64,000 bases of DNA, from assembly GCA_045126215.1 (NCBI GenBank), contig JBGVOD010000043.1, forward strand, positions 1 to 64,000, in the 5' to 3' direction. Made by a program: the position numbers and the translations under genes. Source of the stretch: SVEL01 sp045126215. Lineage in GTDB: Bacteria; Bacillota; Clostridia; Lachnospirales; Lachnospiraceae. This document shows, piece by piece, positions 54,407 to 62,637 of the stretch; the first letter of the stretch is position 1, and every line of letters begins with the position of its first letter. Below the pieces are notes generated by a model. It ran no database searches and had not been told where the DNA came from. It saw nothing but the letters and a program-made list of their open reading frames with translations.

Positions 54407-55753
54407 ATGTCATACGTTGATGAGGTAATTGACTTAGTAGTTCGTAAGAATCCTAACGAACCAGAATTTCATCAGGCAGTTAAAGAAGTATTAGAATCTT
54501 TACGTGTCGTTGTTGAAGCAAATGAAGAAAAATTCAGAAAGGAAGCTTTACTTGAAAGATTAGTAGAGCCTGAGAGACAGATTAAGTTCAGAGTTCCTTG
54601 GGTTGATGACAATGGACAGGTACAGGTTAACACAGGTTATAGAGTACAGTTCAATAGTGCAATTGGACCATACAAGGGTGGTCTTCGTTTACACCCATCA
54701 GTAAATATTGGTATTATTAAATTCTTAGGTTTTGAACAGATTTTCAAGAACTCTTTAACAGGACTTCCAATCGGTGGTGGTAAAGGTGGTTCTGACTTCG
54801 ATCCTAAGGGTAAATCAGATAGAGAAGTAATGGCATTCTGCCAGAGCTTTATGACAGAGCTTTGCAAATATATCGGTGCAGACACAGACGTTCCTGCAGG
54901 TGATATTGGAACTGGTGCTAGAGAAATCGGTTATATGTTTGGACAGTATAAGAGAATTAAGGGCGTTTATGAAGGCGTTCTTACAGGTAAAGGTTTATCA
55001 TATGGTGGTTCTCTTGCAAGAACAGAAGCTACAGGATATGGTCTTCTCTACTTAACAGAAGAAATGTTAAAGTGCAATGGTAAGGATATCGCTGGTAAGA
55101 CAATAGCTGTATCTGGTTCTGGTAATGTTGCTATTTACGCTATTCAGAAAGCTCAGCAGTTAGGCGCTAAGCCAGTAACATGTTCTGATTCAACAGGATG
55201 GATTTATGATCCAGAAGGAATTGATGTTGCTCTTCTTAAAGAAGTTAAGGAAGTTAACAGAGCTCGTCTTACAGAATATGCTGCAAAGAGACCATCAGCT
55301 CAGTATCATGACAAGGCTACAGAAGGAACAAATCAGTGGTCTGTTAAGGTTGATATCGCTCTTCCATGTGCTACACAGAACGAACTTAACCTTGAAGATG
55401 CAAAGACACTTGTTGCTAATGGTGTATTTGCAGTTGCAGAAGGTGCTAACATGCCTACAACTCTTGAAGCAACAGAATATTTCCAGAAGAATGGTGTTCT
55501 TTTCTGCCCAGGAAAAGCTTCAAATGCAGGTGGTGTTGCAACATCAGCTCTTGAAATGAGCCAGAATTCTGAAAGACTTAGCTGGTCATTTGAAGAAGTT
55601 GACGGAAAGCTTAAGAATATTATGGTTAACATTTTCCATAACTTGGATGATGCTGCTAAGAGATACGGTGCAGAAGGCAACTATGTTGTAGGTGCTAATA
55701 TTGCTGGTTTCGAAAAAGTAGTTAATGCTATGGAAGCTCAGGGAATCGTTTAA
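54407..55753 (+). CDS. gdhA: Glutamate dehydrogenase
   Basis: 448 residues, the hexameric small type. PYKGGLRLHPSVN, the catalytic Lys in GGGKGGSDFDP, DTDVPAGDIGTGAREIGY and the nucleotide-binding SGSGNVAIYA are present. It interconverts glutamate with 2-oxoglutarate and ammonia, and the layout matches NADP-dependent biosynthetic enzymes of clostridia. High-expression codons resemble those of pflB. GGAGG precedes the ATG, and a long, possibly structured leader lies upstream. A perfect terminator follows. With citrate synthase it suggests that glutamate is the main ammonia-assimilation product. Confidence 0.96.
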   Translation: MSYVDEVIDLVVRKNPNEPEFHQAVKEVLESLRVVVEANEEKFRKEALLERLVEPERQIKFRVPWVDDNGQVQVNTGYRVQFNSAIGPYKGGLRLHPSVNIGIIKFLGFEQIFKNSLTGLPIGGGKGGSDFDPKGKSDREVMAFCQSFMTELCKYIGADTDVPAGDIGTGAREIGYMFGQYKRIKGVYEGVLTGKGLSYGGSLARTEATGYGLLYLTEEMLKCNGKDIAGKTIAVSGSGNVAIYAIQKAQQLGAKPVTCSDSTGWIYDPEGIDVALLKEVKEVNRARLTEYAAKRPSAQYHDKATEGTNQWSVKVDIALPCATQNELNLEDAKTLVANGVFAVAEGANMPTTLEATEYFQKNGVLFCPGKASNAGGVATSALEMSQNSERLSWSFEEVDGKLKNIMVNIFHNLDDAAKRYGAEGNYVVGANIAGFEKVVNAMEAQGIV

Positions 55754-55786
55754 TAGCTGAATTCTAAGATATAAGATTATATGGAG

Positions 55787-55821
55787 AAGTCCTGGAAATG
55801 TAGAATTTCCAGGACTTTTTT
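55787..55821 (+). terminator. Rho-independent terminator of gdhA
   Basis: AAGTCCTGGAAAT pairs perfectly with ATTTCCAGGACTT, followed by six T. Confidence 0.95.
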
Positions 55822-55960
55822 GCTTTCAAAATTTACGAAATCATTCCAAATGTTTATGATGGAAATTAAGATAGGTGTAGTCTGTCTTGGTTTATTTGTA
55901 CATAAAGAAGACGAAGGATGGCAGAATAATGATTAAAGATTAAAAATTTTTTAAAATGTA

Positions 55961-56012
55961 TTGACAAGAAAAGTTAGTTATATTAAACTTAATTCGGTTA
56001 GATAAAACTAAC
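55961..56012 (+). promoter_or_regulatory. feoA promoter with GTTAG-N6-CTAAC operator
   Basis: TTGACA (55961-55966), 17 bases, TAAACT (55984-55989). GTTAGATAAAACTAAC (55997-56012) is a perfect 5-bp palindrome over six bases just after the -10. A near-match, GTTAGTTATATTAAAC (55973-55988), covers the -10. The same palindrome recurs before feoB. An iron-dependent repressor, perhaps the Fur-like protein of this operon, is the likely ligand. The rest of the 313-bp gap holds only the gdhA terminator and AT-rich sequence. Confidence 0.75.
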
Positions 56013-56066
56013 ACACATTTTCATTTAATTATAATAGTTACTTTAAAGAAAGGTATAGCAGAAGAT

Positions 56067-56279
56067 ATGAATTTAAAGGATGGAAAAATCGGAGAAGAAT
56101 ATATCGTAAAAGATATTACAGCTGATGATGAGGAATTAAAGTCTTTTTTGTTTTCATTAGGGTGTTATAGTGGAGAACCAATTACAATAATCTCTCATAT
56201 TAAGGGAGGTTGCGTGGTTTCAATAAAGGATGCTAGATATAACATTGATACTGATTTAGCAAAGGCTATTTCAATATAA
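56067..56279 (+). CDS. feoA: FeoA-domain protein
   Basis: 70 residues, an SH3-like beta barrel. KIGEEYIVKDITADDEELKSFLFSLGCYSGEPITII matches the FeoA family, where the LGCYSGEPITII strand is the core. FeoA supports the GTPase FeoB in ferrous iron uptake. AAAGAAAGG lies upstream of the ATG. A weak terminator and a second operator separate it from feoB. Confidence 0.9.
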   Translation: MNLKDGKIGEEYIVKDITADDEELKSFLFSLGCYSGEPITIISHIKGGCVVSIKDARYNIDTDLAKAISI

Positions 56280-56284
56280 AGAAT

Positions 56285-56310
56285 AAAGAGTGATTGTATC
56301 GCTTTTTTTT
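56285..56310 (+). terminator. Weak terminator/attenuator between feoA and feoB
   Basis: AAAGAGTGAT pairs imperfectly with ATCGCTTTTT around TGT, followed by T-rich sequence. Confidence 0.6.
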
Positions 56311-56320
56311 AACAACTATG

Positions 56321-56336
56321 GTTAGAAAAAACTAAC
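56321..56336 (+). promoter_or_regulatory. Second GTTAG-N6-CTAAC operator, upstream of feoB
   Basis: GTTAGAAAAAACTAAC has the same half-sites and spacing as the site in the feoA promoter. It lies about 40 bases before the feoB start and may give feoB its own control. Confidence 0.7.
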
Positions 56337-56377
56337 AATAGTTATTTAAAACAAATTGTATTAAAGGAGGATTCATC

Positions 56378-58384
56378 ATGAGAATCGCATTAACGGGTAA
56401 TCCCAACAGCGGAAAAACTACCATGTATAATGCCCTGACCGGAAGAAATGAAAAGGTCGGAAACTGGGCTGGTGTTACCGTCGAAAAGAAGGAGAGTCTT
56501 ATAAAGAAGGCCTATTATGATGGAAAGGAAGAACTGATAGCAGTAGATTTGCCTGGAGCTTATTCGATGTCACCATTTACATCAGAAGAAAGTATTACCA
56601 GTGCCTATGTAAAAAATGAGAATCCTGATGTAATCATTAATATTGTGGATGCTACCAATTTAAGCCGAAGTTTGTTCTTTACAACACAGCTTTTGGAACT
56701 TGGTATTCCTGTGGTGGTTGCCCTGAATAAGAGTGATATAAATGAGAAGAAAAATACGGAGATTAATGTATCACTTCTGTCTGAAAAACTTGGATGTCCA
56801 GTTATAAAGACTGTATCAACTTCTTCTGGTCATGCAGGATTAAAAGATGTTGTGACAAAGGCAGTAAGTATAAAAGGAAGTGTTGGAAAAGCACCTTATG
56901 ATGAGGGCAAGATAGATTTACATAATAAACATGAAGTTGAAATTGCAGACAGAAAGAGGTTTGAATTTGTAAAGTCAATTGTCGCATCTGTTGAAAAACG
57001 TAAGGTGCTTACAAAACAAAAAAATGGACAGGATAAAATTGATGCAGTTCTTACAAATCCGTGGCTTGGAATTCCAATTTTTGCATTGGTTATGTTTGGA
57101 GTATTTTATATTTCACAGACTACAGTAGGTACATGGATTGCAGATTGGTTGGTAGGATGGATAGAAATCTTTCAGGAATGGGTAGCGGGGCTGGTCGAAA
57201 ATGTAAATCCGTTCTTACAGTCGCTCCTTGTTGAAGGTATTATTGGCGGGGTAGGTGCTGTTTTTGGTTTCCTTCCGCTTGTTTTTGTAATGTATTTCCT
57301 TATTGCTCTTTTGGAAGACTGTGGATATATGGCAAGAGCTACCGTGGTATTAGATCCGATTTTTAAAAGAGTAGGTCTTTCTGGAAAATCTGTTATTCCG
57401 ATAGTTATTGGTACAGGATGCGCAATTCCAGGTATTATGGCTTGTCGTACAATTCGTAACGAGAGAGAAAGAAGAGCTACAGCAATGCTGACACCATTTA
57501 TGCCTTGTGGCGCAAAGCTTCCAGTTATTGCATTCTTTGTTGGTGCATTCTTTTCGGATACACCTTGGGTAGGAACACTGATGTACTTTGTTGGAATTAT
57601 TCTGATTCTGATTGGAGCATTACTTGTAAAGGCAATTACAGGATATAAATATAGAAAATCCTTCTTTATTATTGAACTTCCTGAATATAAAGTGCCAAGT
57701 CTTAAGAGAGCTGTCATTTCTATGCTTGGACGAGGTAAAGCGTATATTATCAAGGCGGGAACAATTATTCTTGTATGTAATACTATTGTACAGATTATGC
57801 AGTCTTTCAACTGGCAGATGCAGGCAGTAGAGGAAGGAATGGAAAATACTTCTATTCTTGCCACGATTGCTTCTCCGATTTCTTATCTGTTAGTGCCAAT
57901 TGTAGGTATCGTTGCATGGCAGCTTGCGGCAGCAGCGGTAACTGGTTTTATTGCAAAGGAAAATGTAGTGGGAACACTTGCTGTCTGCTATGGACTAAGT
58001 GCTTTTATTGACACAGAAGAACTGGCATTAGTTGGAGATGGAAATGTTGTTGCATCTGCAATGGCGTTGACAAAAGTGGCAGCTCTTGCATATCTTATGT
58101 TCAATTTGTTTACACCACCATGTTTTGCGGCACTCGGAGCTATGAATTCGGAAATGCAGAGTAAAAAATGGTTGTGGGGAGGTATTGCACTACAATTTGG
58201 AACAGGATATACAATCGCTTTCCTTGTATATCAGATTGGTACATTGATTACAACAGGTGAACTTGGAACAGGATTTATTCCGGGACTTATAGCTGTGGTT
58301 GTTATGGTGGCTATTTTAGTAATGCTGATTCATAGAACAAATAAGCAGTTTTCGTCAGAGTATGAATTAAAAAAAGTTGTATAG
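56378..58384 (+). CDS. feoB: Ferrous iron transporter FeoB
   Basis: 668 residues. The cytoplasmic N-terminal G domain has G1 GNPNSGKTT, VGNWAGVTVEKKE, G3 DLPGAYSMSP and G4 NKSD. A helical spacer follows, then a membrane domain with two Gate motifs, in which the PIVIGTGCAIPGIMACRTIRNERERR segment and MPCGAKLPVIAFFVGAFF contain the conserved Cys residues. It imports Fe2+ under anaerobic conditions. AAAGGAGG precedes the ATG. It is followed by a Cys-rich peptide gene and a Fur-like regulator in the same direction. Confidence 0.97.
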   Translation: MRIALTGNPNSGKTTMYNALTGRNEKVGNWAGVTVEKKESLIKKAYYDGKEELIAVDLPGAYSMSPFTSEESITSAYVKNENPDVIINIVDATNLSRSLFFTTQLLELGIPVVVALNKSDINEKKNTEINVSLLSEKLGCPVIKTVSTSSGHAGLKDVVTKAVSIKGSVGKAPYDEGKIDLHNKHEVEIADRKRFEFVKSIVASVEKRKVLTKQKNGQDKIDAVLTNPWLGIPIFALVMFGVFYISQTTVGTWIADWLVGWIEIFQEWVAGLVENVNPFLQSLLVEGIIGGVGAVFGFLPLVFVMYFLIALLEDCGYMARATVVLDPIFKRVGLSGKSVIPIVIGTGCAIPGIMACRTIRNERERRATAMLTPFMPCGAKLPVIAFFVGAFFSDTPWVGTLMYFVGIILILIGALLVKAITGYKYRKSFFIIELPEYKVPSLKRAVISMLGRGKAYIIKAGTIILVCNTIVQIMQSFNWQMQAVEEGMENTSILATIASPISYLLVPIVGIVAWQLAAAAVTGFIAKENVVGTLAVCYGLSAFIDTEELALVGDGNVVASAMALTKVAALAYLMFNLFTPPCFAALGAMNSEMQSKKWLWGGIALQFGTGYTIAFLVYQIGTLITTGELGTGFIPGLIAVVVMVAILVMLIHRTNKQFSSEYELKKVV

Positions 58385-58423
58385 CAGAGATTAATTATTA
58401 GATATAGTCGGAAAGGAGCAACA

Positions 58424-58600
58424 ATGGAAGATTTGATTGTCATAGGAATTCTACTTGTTATAGTAGGTGTAGCAGTCTTTTATATATGGAAAGAAAAAAA
58501 GAAGGGTATTAGATGTATCGGATGTTCATCAGCTGGATGTTGCTCAGGTAAGGTATGTGGTAATTTGGGAGAATACTGTAAATGTCATACTCAAAAGTAG
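58424..58600 (+). CDS. FeoB-associated Cys-rich membrane protein
   Basis: 58 residues from ATG 58424, preceded by GAAAGGAGC. One transmembrane helix (about 4-21, LIVIGILLVIVGVAVFYIW) is followed by a basic KEKKKG and a Cys-rich end with seven cysteines (CIGCSSAGCCSG, CG, CKC). Small proteins of this type regularly follow feoB in clostridia and are annotated as FeoB-associated; an iron-handling role is inferred. Confidence 0.9.
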   Translation: MEDLIVIGILLVIVGVAVFYIWKEKKKGIRCIGCSSAGCCSGKVCGNLGEYCKCHTQK

Positions 58601-58658
58601 TTAGAATGATGCCGGCACTTCTAAAGATAAGAAAAAAGAATGTGAAAGGAGCTGGAAT

Positions 58659-59072
58659 ATGCAGAAAGAAATTGTATTTCAGCGTTTAAAAGAAAATGGA
58701 TGCAGAATTACGAAACAAAGGAAAATTTTGCTTGATATTATATTGCAGGAGGAGTGTGCAAGTTGCAAGGAAATCTATTATAAAGCATCTAAAGCAGATT
58801 CTTCTATTGGAGTGGCAACCGTGTATCGTATGGTGAATCTTTTGGAAGAAATTGGAGCAATTAACCGTAAGAATATGTATCGTATATCCTGCGGTATGAA
58901 TTGTGACAAGGAAAATGCCTGTGTCATTGAATTGGATGATCATACAACTTGCAGGTTATCGTCCGGTGAATGGTATAAGGTAATCTCGGAAGGGCTTAAG
59001 TGTCTAGGGTATGTGAGTGTACAAAAGGTTACAAGCGTTGTTGTAGAACCTTGTGAAAAGGAATGTATATAA
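58659..59072 (+). CDS. Fur-family regulator with atypical metal-binding half
   Basis: 137 residues. The N-terminal winged helix is canonical (GCRITKQRKILLDIILQ, SIGVATVYRMVNLLEEIGAINR). The C-terminal half lacks the usual HHHH-x-C-x-x-C dimerisation and zinc motif; CVIELDDHTTCRLSSGEW and the terminal CEKEC stand in its place. Such divergent Fur proteins sit at the end of feo operons and probably sense iron or redox with other ligands. It likely controls this operon through the GTTAG palindromes (inference). AAAGGAGC precedes the ATG. Confidence 0.85.
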   Translation: MQKEIVFQRLKENGCRITKQRKILLDIILQEECASCKEIYYKASKADSSIGVATVYRMVNLLEEIGAINRKNMYRISCGMNCDKENACVIELDDHTTCRLSSGEWYKVISEGLKCLGYVSVQKVTSVVVEPCEKECI

Positions 59073-59097
59073 CAAAATATCTTAAAAAAGAAAAATA

Positions 59098-59141
59098 CAC
59101 ACTGGCTGCAACTAAGTATTTACTTGGTTGTAGCCAGTGTG
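59098..59141. terminator. Hairpin terminator between fur-like and SSB-like genes
   Basis: CACACTGGCTGCAACTAAGT pairs with ACTTGGTTGTAGCCAGTGTG (20 bp, two wobbles). The T-rich run lies on the minus-strand side, so it mainly ends the SSB-like transcript, but the stem also serves the plus strand. Confidence 0.85.
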
Positions 59142-59170
59142 CATAAGCTATAAAGATATTAAATAAAAAA

Positions 59171-59815
59171 CTAGTCTAAAACTTCGTGATATTCAAGTTT
59201 GCTGACGCTTACTTCATATGCAGTATGTTTTTCTATTTCATCATCATTAATCTTTTTTACATAATCTCTACTCTGAACACGTCCCCATACCTGAATACGG
59301 CTTCCAATTTCAAATGATGAAGCAAATCTTGCATTTCTACCCCAGGCAATACAAGGGATATAGTCAGATTTTCCATATGGACGATTAACTGCAAGAAGCA
59401 AATCTGCAATTTCTCTTCCAAGAGGTGTTTTTCTGTAGATAGGTGGTTTACATATAAATCCATCTAAAAAGATTTGATTTGTTTTGTTTGCATCTGGATT
59501 TTCATCAACAAAATTCCATTCACGTACAAAAATTGAAAGAACAAGCTTGTTCTTCACATCATCATGCTTGTTGTATGAACGGAATTGTCCACTTGCTTCA
59601 ACAAGTCTTCCTGTGTAGTCCATTGTGACATCTACAAGACGTTCGGAAACCATTAGTGGAACAACATCTGTTAAGTCACTAAGTCTGTTTACTGATACAT
59701 CAACGATGTAAAACCCTTCACCATACACCTGATGACTGTATCTGAATCCAGATACTATTTCTCCTACGATACCTACACGATTGTTTTCGATTACTTTGTC
59801 TACCTTATCGACCAT
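59171..59815 (-). CDS. Single-stranded DNA-binding-like protein with two OB regions
   Basis: 214 residues. The first half (VGIVGEIVSGFRYSHQVYGEGFYIVDVSVNRLSD) and second half (GFICKPPIYRKTPLGREIADLLLAVNRPYGKSDYIPCIAWGRNA) each resemble an OB fold. The second carries the SSB-type PLGREIADLLLAVNR and IPCIAWGR signatures. It lacks the acidic Phe-ending tail used by true SSB to recruit partners, so it is a paralogue, perhaps with a narrower role in repair or uptake. AGAAAGGGAG precedes the ATG. It is monocistronic. Confidence 0.8.
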   Translation of the reverse strand: MVDKVDKVIENNRVGIVGEIVSGFRYSHQVYGEGFYIVDVSVNRLSDLTDVVPLMVSERLVDVTMDYTGRLVEASGQFRSYNKHDDVKNKLVLSIFVREWNFVDENPDANKTNQIFLDGFICKPPIYRKTPLGREIADLLLAVNRPYGKSDYIPCIAWGRNARFASSFEIGSRIQVWGRVQSRDYVKKINDDEIEKHTAYEVSVSKLEYHEVLD

Positions 59816-60078
59816 TTGTATTTCTCCCTTTCTATAATAGTAATTTCGTGTTTTATTATTTTATTCATTTGTGGAATGTTTAGAACAAGTTTGGGAATTA
59901 TTTTATAGAAATATTGACCCCCTCTTACTCTTTAAACAATACTGTAAATAATGTAATATCATAAAAATTACATTTTGTCTACAAATGAATATAAAATAAA
60001 ACTATTTACACGTATATTTATATTTTATTATTATAGATGGATAATAAAGATAATGAAAAAAATAAGTAAAATTTAGGA

Positions 60079-60354
60079 TTATCTTACATGAAATCCGGTC
60101 TCGTGTTCTTCGTTTTCAATTATAGATGTATCCATATGTGCAATATGAACATACTCACTTTTGTTTATTATTTTAAGTACATGGTTTATCTGCTCATCGG
60201 TGCCTTGAATTTCCATTTCGACAGAACCGTCATATTCGTTGCGCACCCAGCCGGTGACACCTATACCGTTTGCAGCATACTTGGCACGAGATCTGAATCC
60301 CACTCCTTGAACCTGACCGCGAAAGACTATATGTTTTCTAATGATACCTGACAT
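60079..60354 (-). CDS. acyP: Acylphosphatase
   Basis: 91 residues from the ATG at 60354, preceded by AAAGGGA; an in-frame ATG six codons upstream lies before that site. The catalytic VFRGQVQGVGFRSRAKYAAN contains the phosphate loop and Arg, and GVTGWVRNEYDGSVEMEIQG contains the catalytic Asn. It hydrolyses acyl phosphates such as acetyl phosphate. It is a single gene divergent from the lysine riboswitch. Confidence 0.92.
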   Translation of the reverse strand: MSGIIRKHIVFRGQVQGVGFRSRAKYAANGIGVTGWVRNEYDGSVEMEIQGTDEQINHVLKIINKSEYVHIAHMDTSIIENEEHETGFHVR

Positions 60355-60467
60355 AACTGTCCCTTTCTTCATATAATTCTATGTTAGAAGTATTATAATA
60401 TAACATAAAGGAATATGTAAGTGATAAATTTTGTAATTATTTTACGGTTAAGAAAGGAAACAATGTG

Positions 60468-60496
60468 TTGACATATGCATATTATAATGATAATAT
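60468..60496 (+). promoter_or_regulatory. Promoter of the dapA lysine riboswitch
   Basis: TTGACA (60468-60473), 17-base spacer, TAATAT (60491-60496). This is a near-consensus sigma-A promoter a few bases before the aptamer. Confidence 0.85.
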
Positions 60497-60509
60497 GACA
60501 TAAACAAAT

Positions 60510-60690
60510 AAATAAAGAATAGAGGTCGCGTTGATTAAAAGTACATTTTATGATGCTGGCAGAGCAAATGATTATTATGGAAAGGATGATACGCCGAAAG
60601 ATGTGTATGTGCCGATACACAGACTTGGTTGCTTAATTAAGAGTTATGTGACTGTCATCTAACTGGATGGAGAGCTATGAGTTTTATTTT
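60510..60690 (+). ncRNA. Lysine riboswitch (L-box) upstream of dapA
   Basis: Conserved L-box elements appear in the right order: AGAGGT at 60521, AAAAGTA near 60537, GGAAAGG near 60579, ACGCCGAAAG at 60591, TTGGTTGC near 60623, GACTGTCATC near 60649 and GGATGGAGAGCTAT near 60665. The closing stem P1 pairs AAATAAAGAATAG with CTATGAGTTTTATTT. A terminator follows. Binding of lysine would favour termination and shut off dapA, a known L-box target. Together with its terminator this fills most of the 458-bp gap between acyP and dapA. Confidence 0.9.
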
Positions 60691-60712
60691 ATGAAGACAT
60701 TGAGAATTCTAG

Positions 60713-60737
60713 GCTGACCATTCAGGTCAGCTTTTTT
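60713..60737 (+). terminator. Riboswitch-controlled terminator of dapA
   Basis: GCTGACC pairs with GGTCAGC around ATTCA, followed by six T. It is the expression platform of the lysine riboswitch. Confidence 0.9.
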
Positions 60738-60812
60738 ACGTTGTAAGGAAGTTTTTCTTATAAAGTGAAATGCAGAGTGTTTTAAAATAATTTTGAATTA
60801 GGAGGAAAAGAA

Positions 60813-61697
60813 ATGGCGATTTTTACAGGTGCAGGTGTTGCAATCGTTACACCAATGAATGAGGATGGTACAGTAAATTATGAGGTATTTAGAAATCTTG
60901 TTGAAGAACAGATAGCAGGTGGTACAGATTGTATCGTTGTTTGTGGTACAACAGGTGAATCTTCTACATTGACACATGAAGAACATCTTGAATGCATTAA
61001 GTTCGTAGTAGATGTTGTGAATAAAAGAATTCCAGTAGTTGCAGGTACAGGTTCAAACTGTACAGAAACAGCAGTATATCTTTCAACAGAGGCTGAAAAA
61101 TATGGTGTTGATGGTGTATTACTTGTTACACCATATTATAATAAAGCAACACAGGCTGGTTTGGTAAAGCATTTTTCAACAATTGCAAATTCTATTAATA
61201 TTCCTGTTATTTTATACAATGTTCCATCAAGAACAGGATGTAACATTCAGCCGGAAACAGTTGTTAAGATTATGGCTGCAGCAAGAAATGTAGTAGCTAT
61301 TAAGGAGGCATCAGGTAATATTTCACAGGTTGCAAAAATTGCAAAACTTACAAAGGGAGCAATTGACATTTATTCTGGAAATGATGATCAGATAGTTCCT
61401 ATTCTTTCACTTGGTGGAAAGGGTGTTATTTCAGTACTTTCAAATGTTGCGCCAAGACAGACTCATGATATCGTAGCTGAATATATGGCTGGTAATGTTG
61501 AAAAGAGTAGAGAACTTCAGCTTGCAGCACTTGATTTGTGTGATGCATTATTCTGTGAAGTTAATCCAATTCCTGTAAAAGCAGCATTAAACCTTATGGG
61601 CAAAAATGTTGGTACACCAAAGCTTCCACTTACAGAAATGGAATCTCAGAATCAGGAAAGACTTGCAAAAGCAATGAAAGAATACGGAATTTTATAA
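60813..61697 (+). CDS. dapA: 4-hydroxy-tetrahydrodipicolinate synthase
   Basis: 294 residues, TIM-barrel aldolase. Motifs: CGTTGESSTLTHEEH (TTGE substrate loop), the catalytic Tyr in VILYNVPSRTG, and the Schiff-base Lys in VAIKEASGN. It condenses aspartate semialdehyde with pyruvate, the first committed step to diaminopimelate and lysine, and also supplies the precursor of spore dipicolinate. AGGAGG precedes the ATG. It is controlled by the upstream lysine riboswitch and followed by dapB. Confidence 0.97.
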   Translation: MAIFTGAGVAIVTPMNEDGTVNYEVFRNLVEEQIAGGTDCIVVCGTTGESSTLTHEEHLECIKFVVDVVNKRIPVVAGTGSNCTETAVYLSTEAEKYGVDGVLLVTPYYNKATQAGLVKHFSTIANSINIPVILYNVPSRTGCNIQPETVVKIMAAARNVVAIKEASGNISQVAKIAKLTKGAIDIYSGNDDQIVPILSLGGKGVISVLSNVAPRQTHDIVAEYMAGNVEKSRELQLAALDLCDALFCEVNPIPVKAALNLMGKNVGTPKLPLTEMESQNQERLAKAMKEYGIL

Positions 61698-61794
61698 TTA
61701 ATTTGTTGCAGAACGCTTGTGACTTTAGTTATGAGATAAATGCAAAAATATAGATATTTTGAATAAACATCATATTATTATAGAGGTAAAACAA

Positions 61795-62556
61795 ATGGTA
61801 AAAATTATTATGGTAGGCTGCAATGGAAGAATGGGTAAGGTTATAACAGATTTAGTTGTAAAAGATACTGAAACTGAGATTGTAGCCGGGGTTGATATTT
61901 TTGATGATGGACACAATGATTATCCTGTATTTGCAAATATTGCTGATGTAAATGTAGAAGCAGATGCAATTATTGATTTCTCGTCACCAAAGCTTCTTGA
62001 TGGAATCCTTGATTTTGCGATTTCGAAAAATATGCCGGTTGTAATGTGTACAACGGGATATAGTGATGAAGAATTGGCAAAAATAAATGAAGCATCCAAA
62101 AAAATTGCTGTTTTAAGATCCGGTAATATGTCACTTGGTATAAATACACTTGTGAAAATTATTGAATCTGTTACAAATATTCTTGATGATGCCGGATTTG
62201 ATATTGAAATCGTTGAAAAGCATCATAATCAAAAATTAGATGCTCCAAGTGGAACAGCTATTTTGCTTGCAGATGCCATTAATAAGGAATTGAACAACGA
62301 ATATCACTATACATATGATAGGAGTAATGTAAGGCAAAAAAGAGAAAAGAAAGAAATCGGAATCAGTGCTGTAAGAGGCGGTTCCATTGTTGGAGAACAT
62401 GAGATTATTTTTGCAGGAACAGATGAAGTGATTGAGATTAAGCATACAGCATATTCTAGAGCAATCTTTGGCAAGGGAGCAATATCAGCTGCAAAATATT
62501 TAGCAGGAAAGAGTGCAGGAATGTATTCAATGAAAGAAGTTGTAGATGCAAACTAA
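61795..62556 (+). CDS. dapB: 4-hydroxy-tetrahydrodipicolinate reductase
   Basis: 253 residues from ATG 61795, preceded by AGAGGT; the longer reading from a TTG at 61759 adds a non-family tail. The nucleotide-binding MVGCNGRMGK, CTTGYSDEEL, EKHHNQKLDAPSGTA (catalytic His/Lys) and RGGSIVGEHEIIF are diagnostic. It reduces the DapA product with NAD(P)H. It lies 97 bp after dapA in the same direction, so it should share the lysine riboswitch. Confidence 0.96.
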   Translation: MVKIIMVGCNGRMGKVITDLVVKDTETEIVAGVDIFDDGHNDYPVFANIADVNVEADAIIDFSSPKLLDGILDFAISKNMPVVMCTTGYSDEELAKINEASKKIAVLRSGNMSLGINTLVKIIESVTNILDDAGFDIEIVEKHHNQKLDAPSGTAILLADAINKELNNEYHYTYDRSNVRQKREKKEIGISAVRGGSIVGEHEIIFAGTDEVIEIKHTAYSRAIFGKGAISAAKYLAGKSAGMYSMKEVVDAN

Positions 62557-62573
62557 TTAAATGAATAATTTTT

Positions 62574-62631
62574 TCTCCTTTGGAAATATTAGTATTTGAG
62601 TGGTAAGACTTAAATATATTTCTAAAGGAGA
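62574..62631 (+). promoter_or_regulatory. Inverted repeat that can sequester the lipoprotein ribosome binding site
   Basis: TCTCCTTTGGAAATAT (62574-62589) pairs with ATATTTCTAAAGGAGA (62616-62631) over 16 bp with one wobble. The right arm contains the AAAGGAG Shine-Dalgarno of the next gene. In read-through transcripts from dapB it would hide the site. A transcript starting inside the loop would not. Confidence 0.6.
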
Positions 62632-62637
62632 TTTTTT

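Noticed and set aside
60532..60660. A 42-codon TTG-started reading frame with a plausible upstream GAGG
   Set aside because: It lies entirely inside the lysine riboswitch. The GAGGT and downstream words are conserved aptamer elements, which explains the sequence better.
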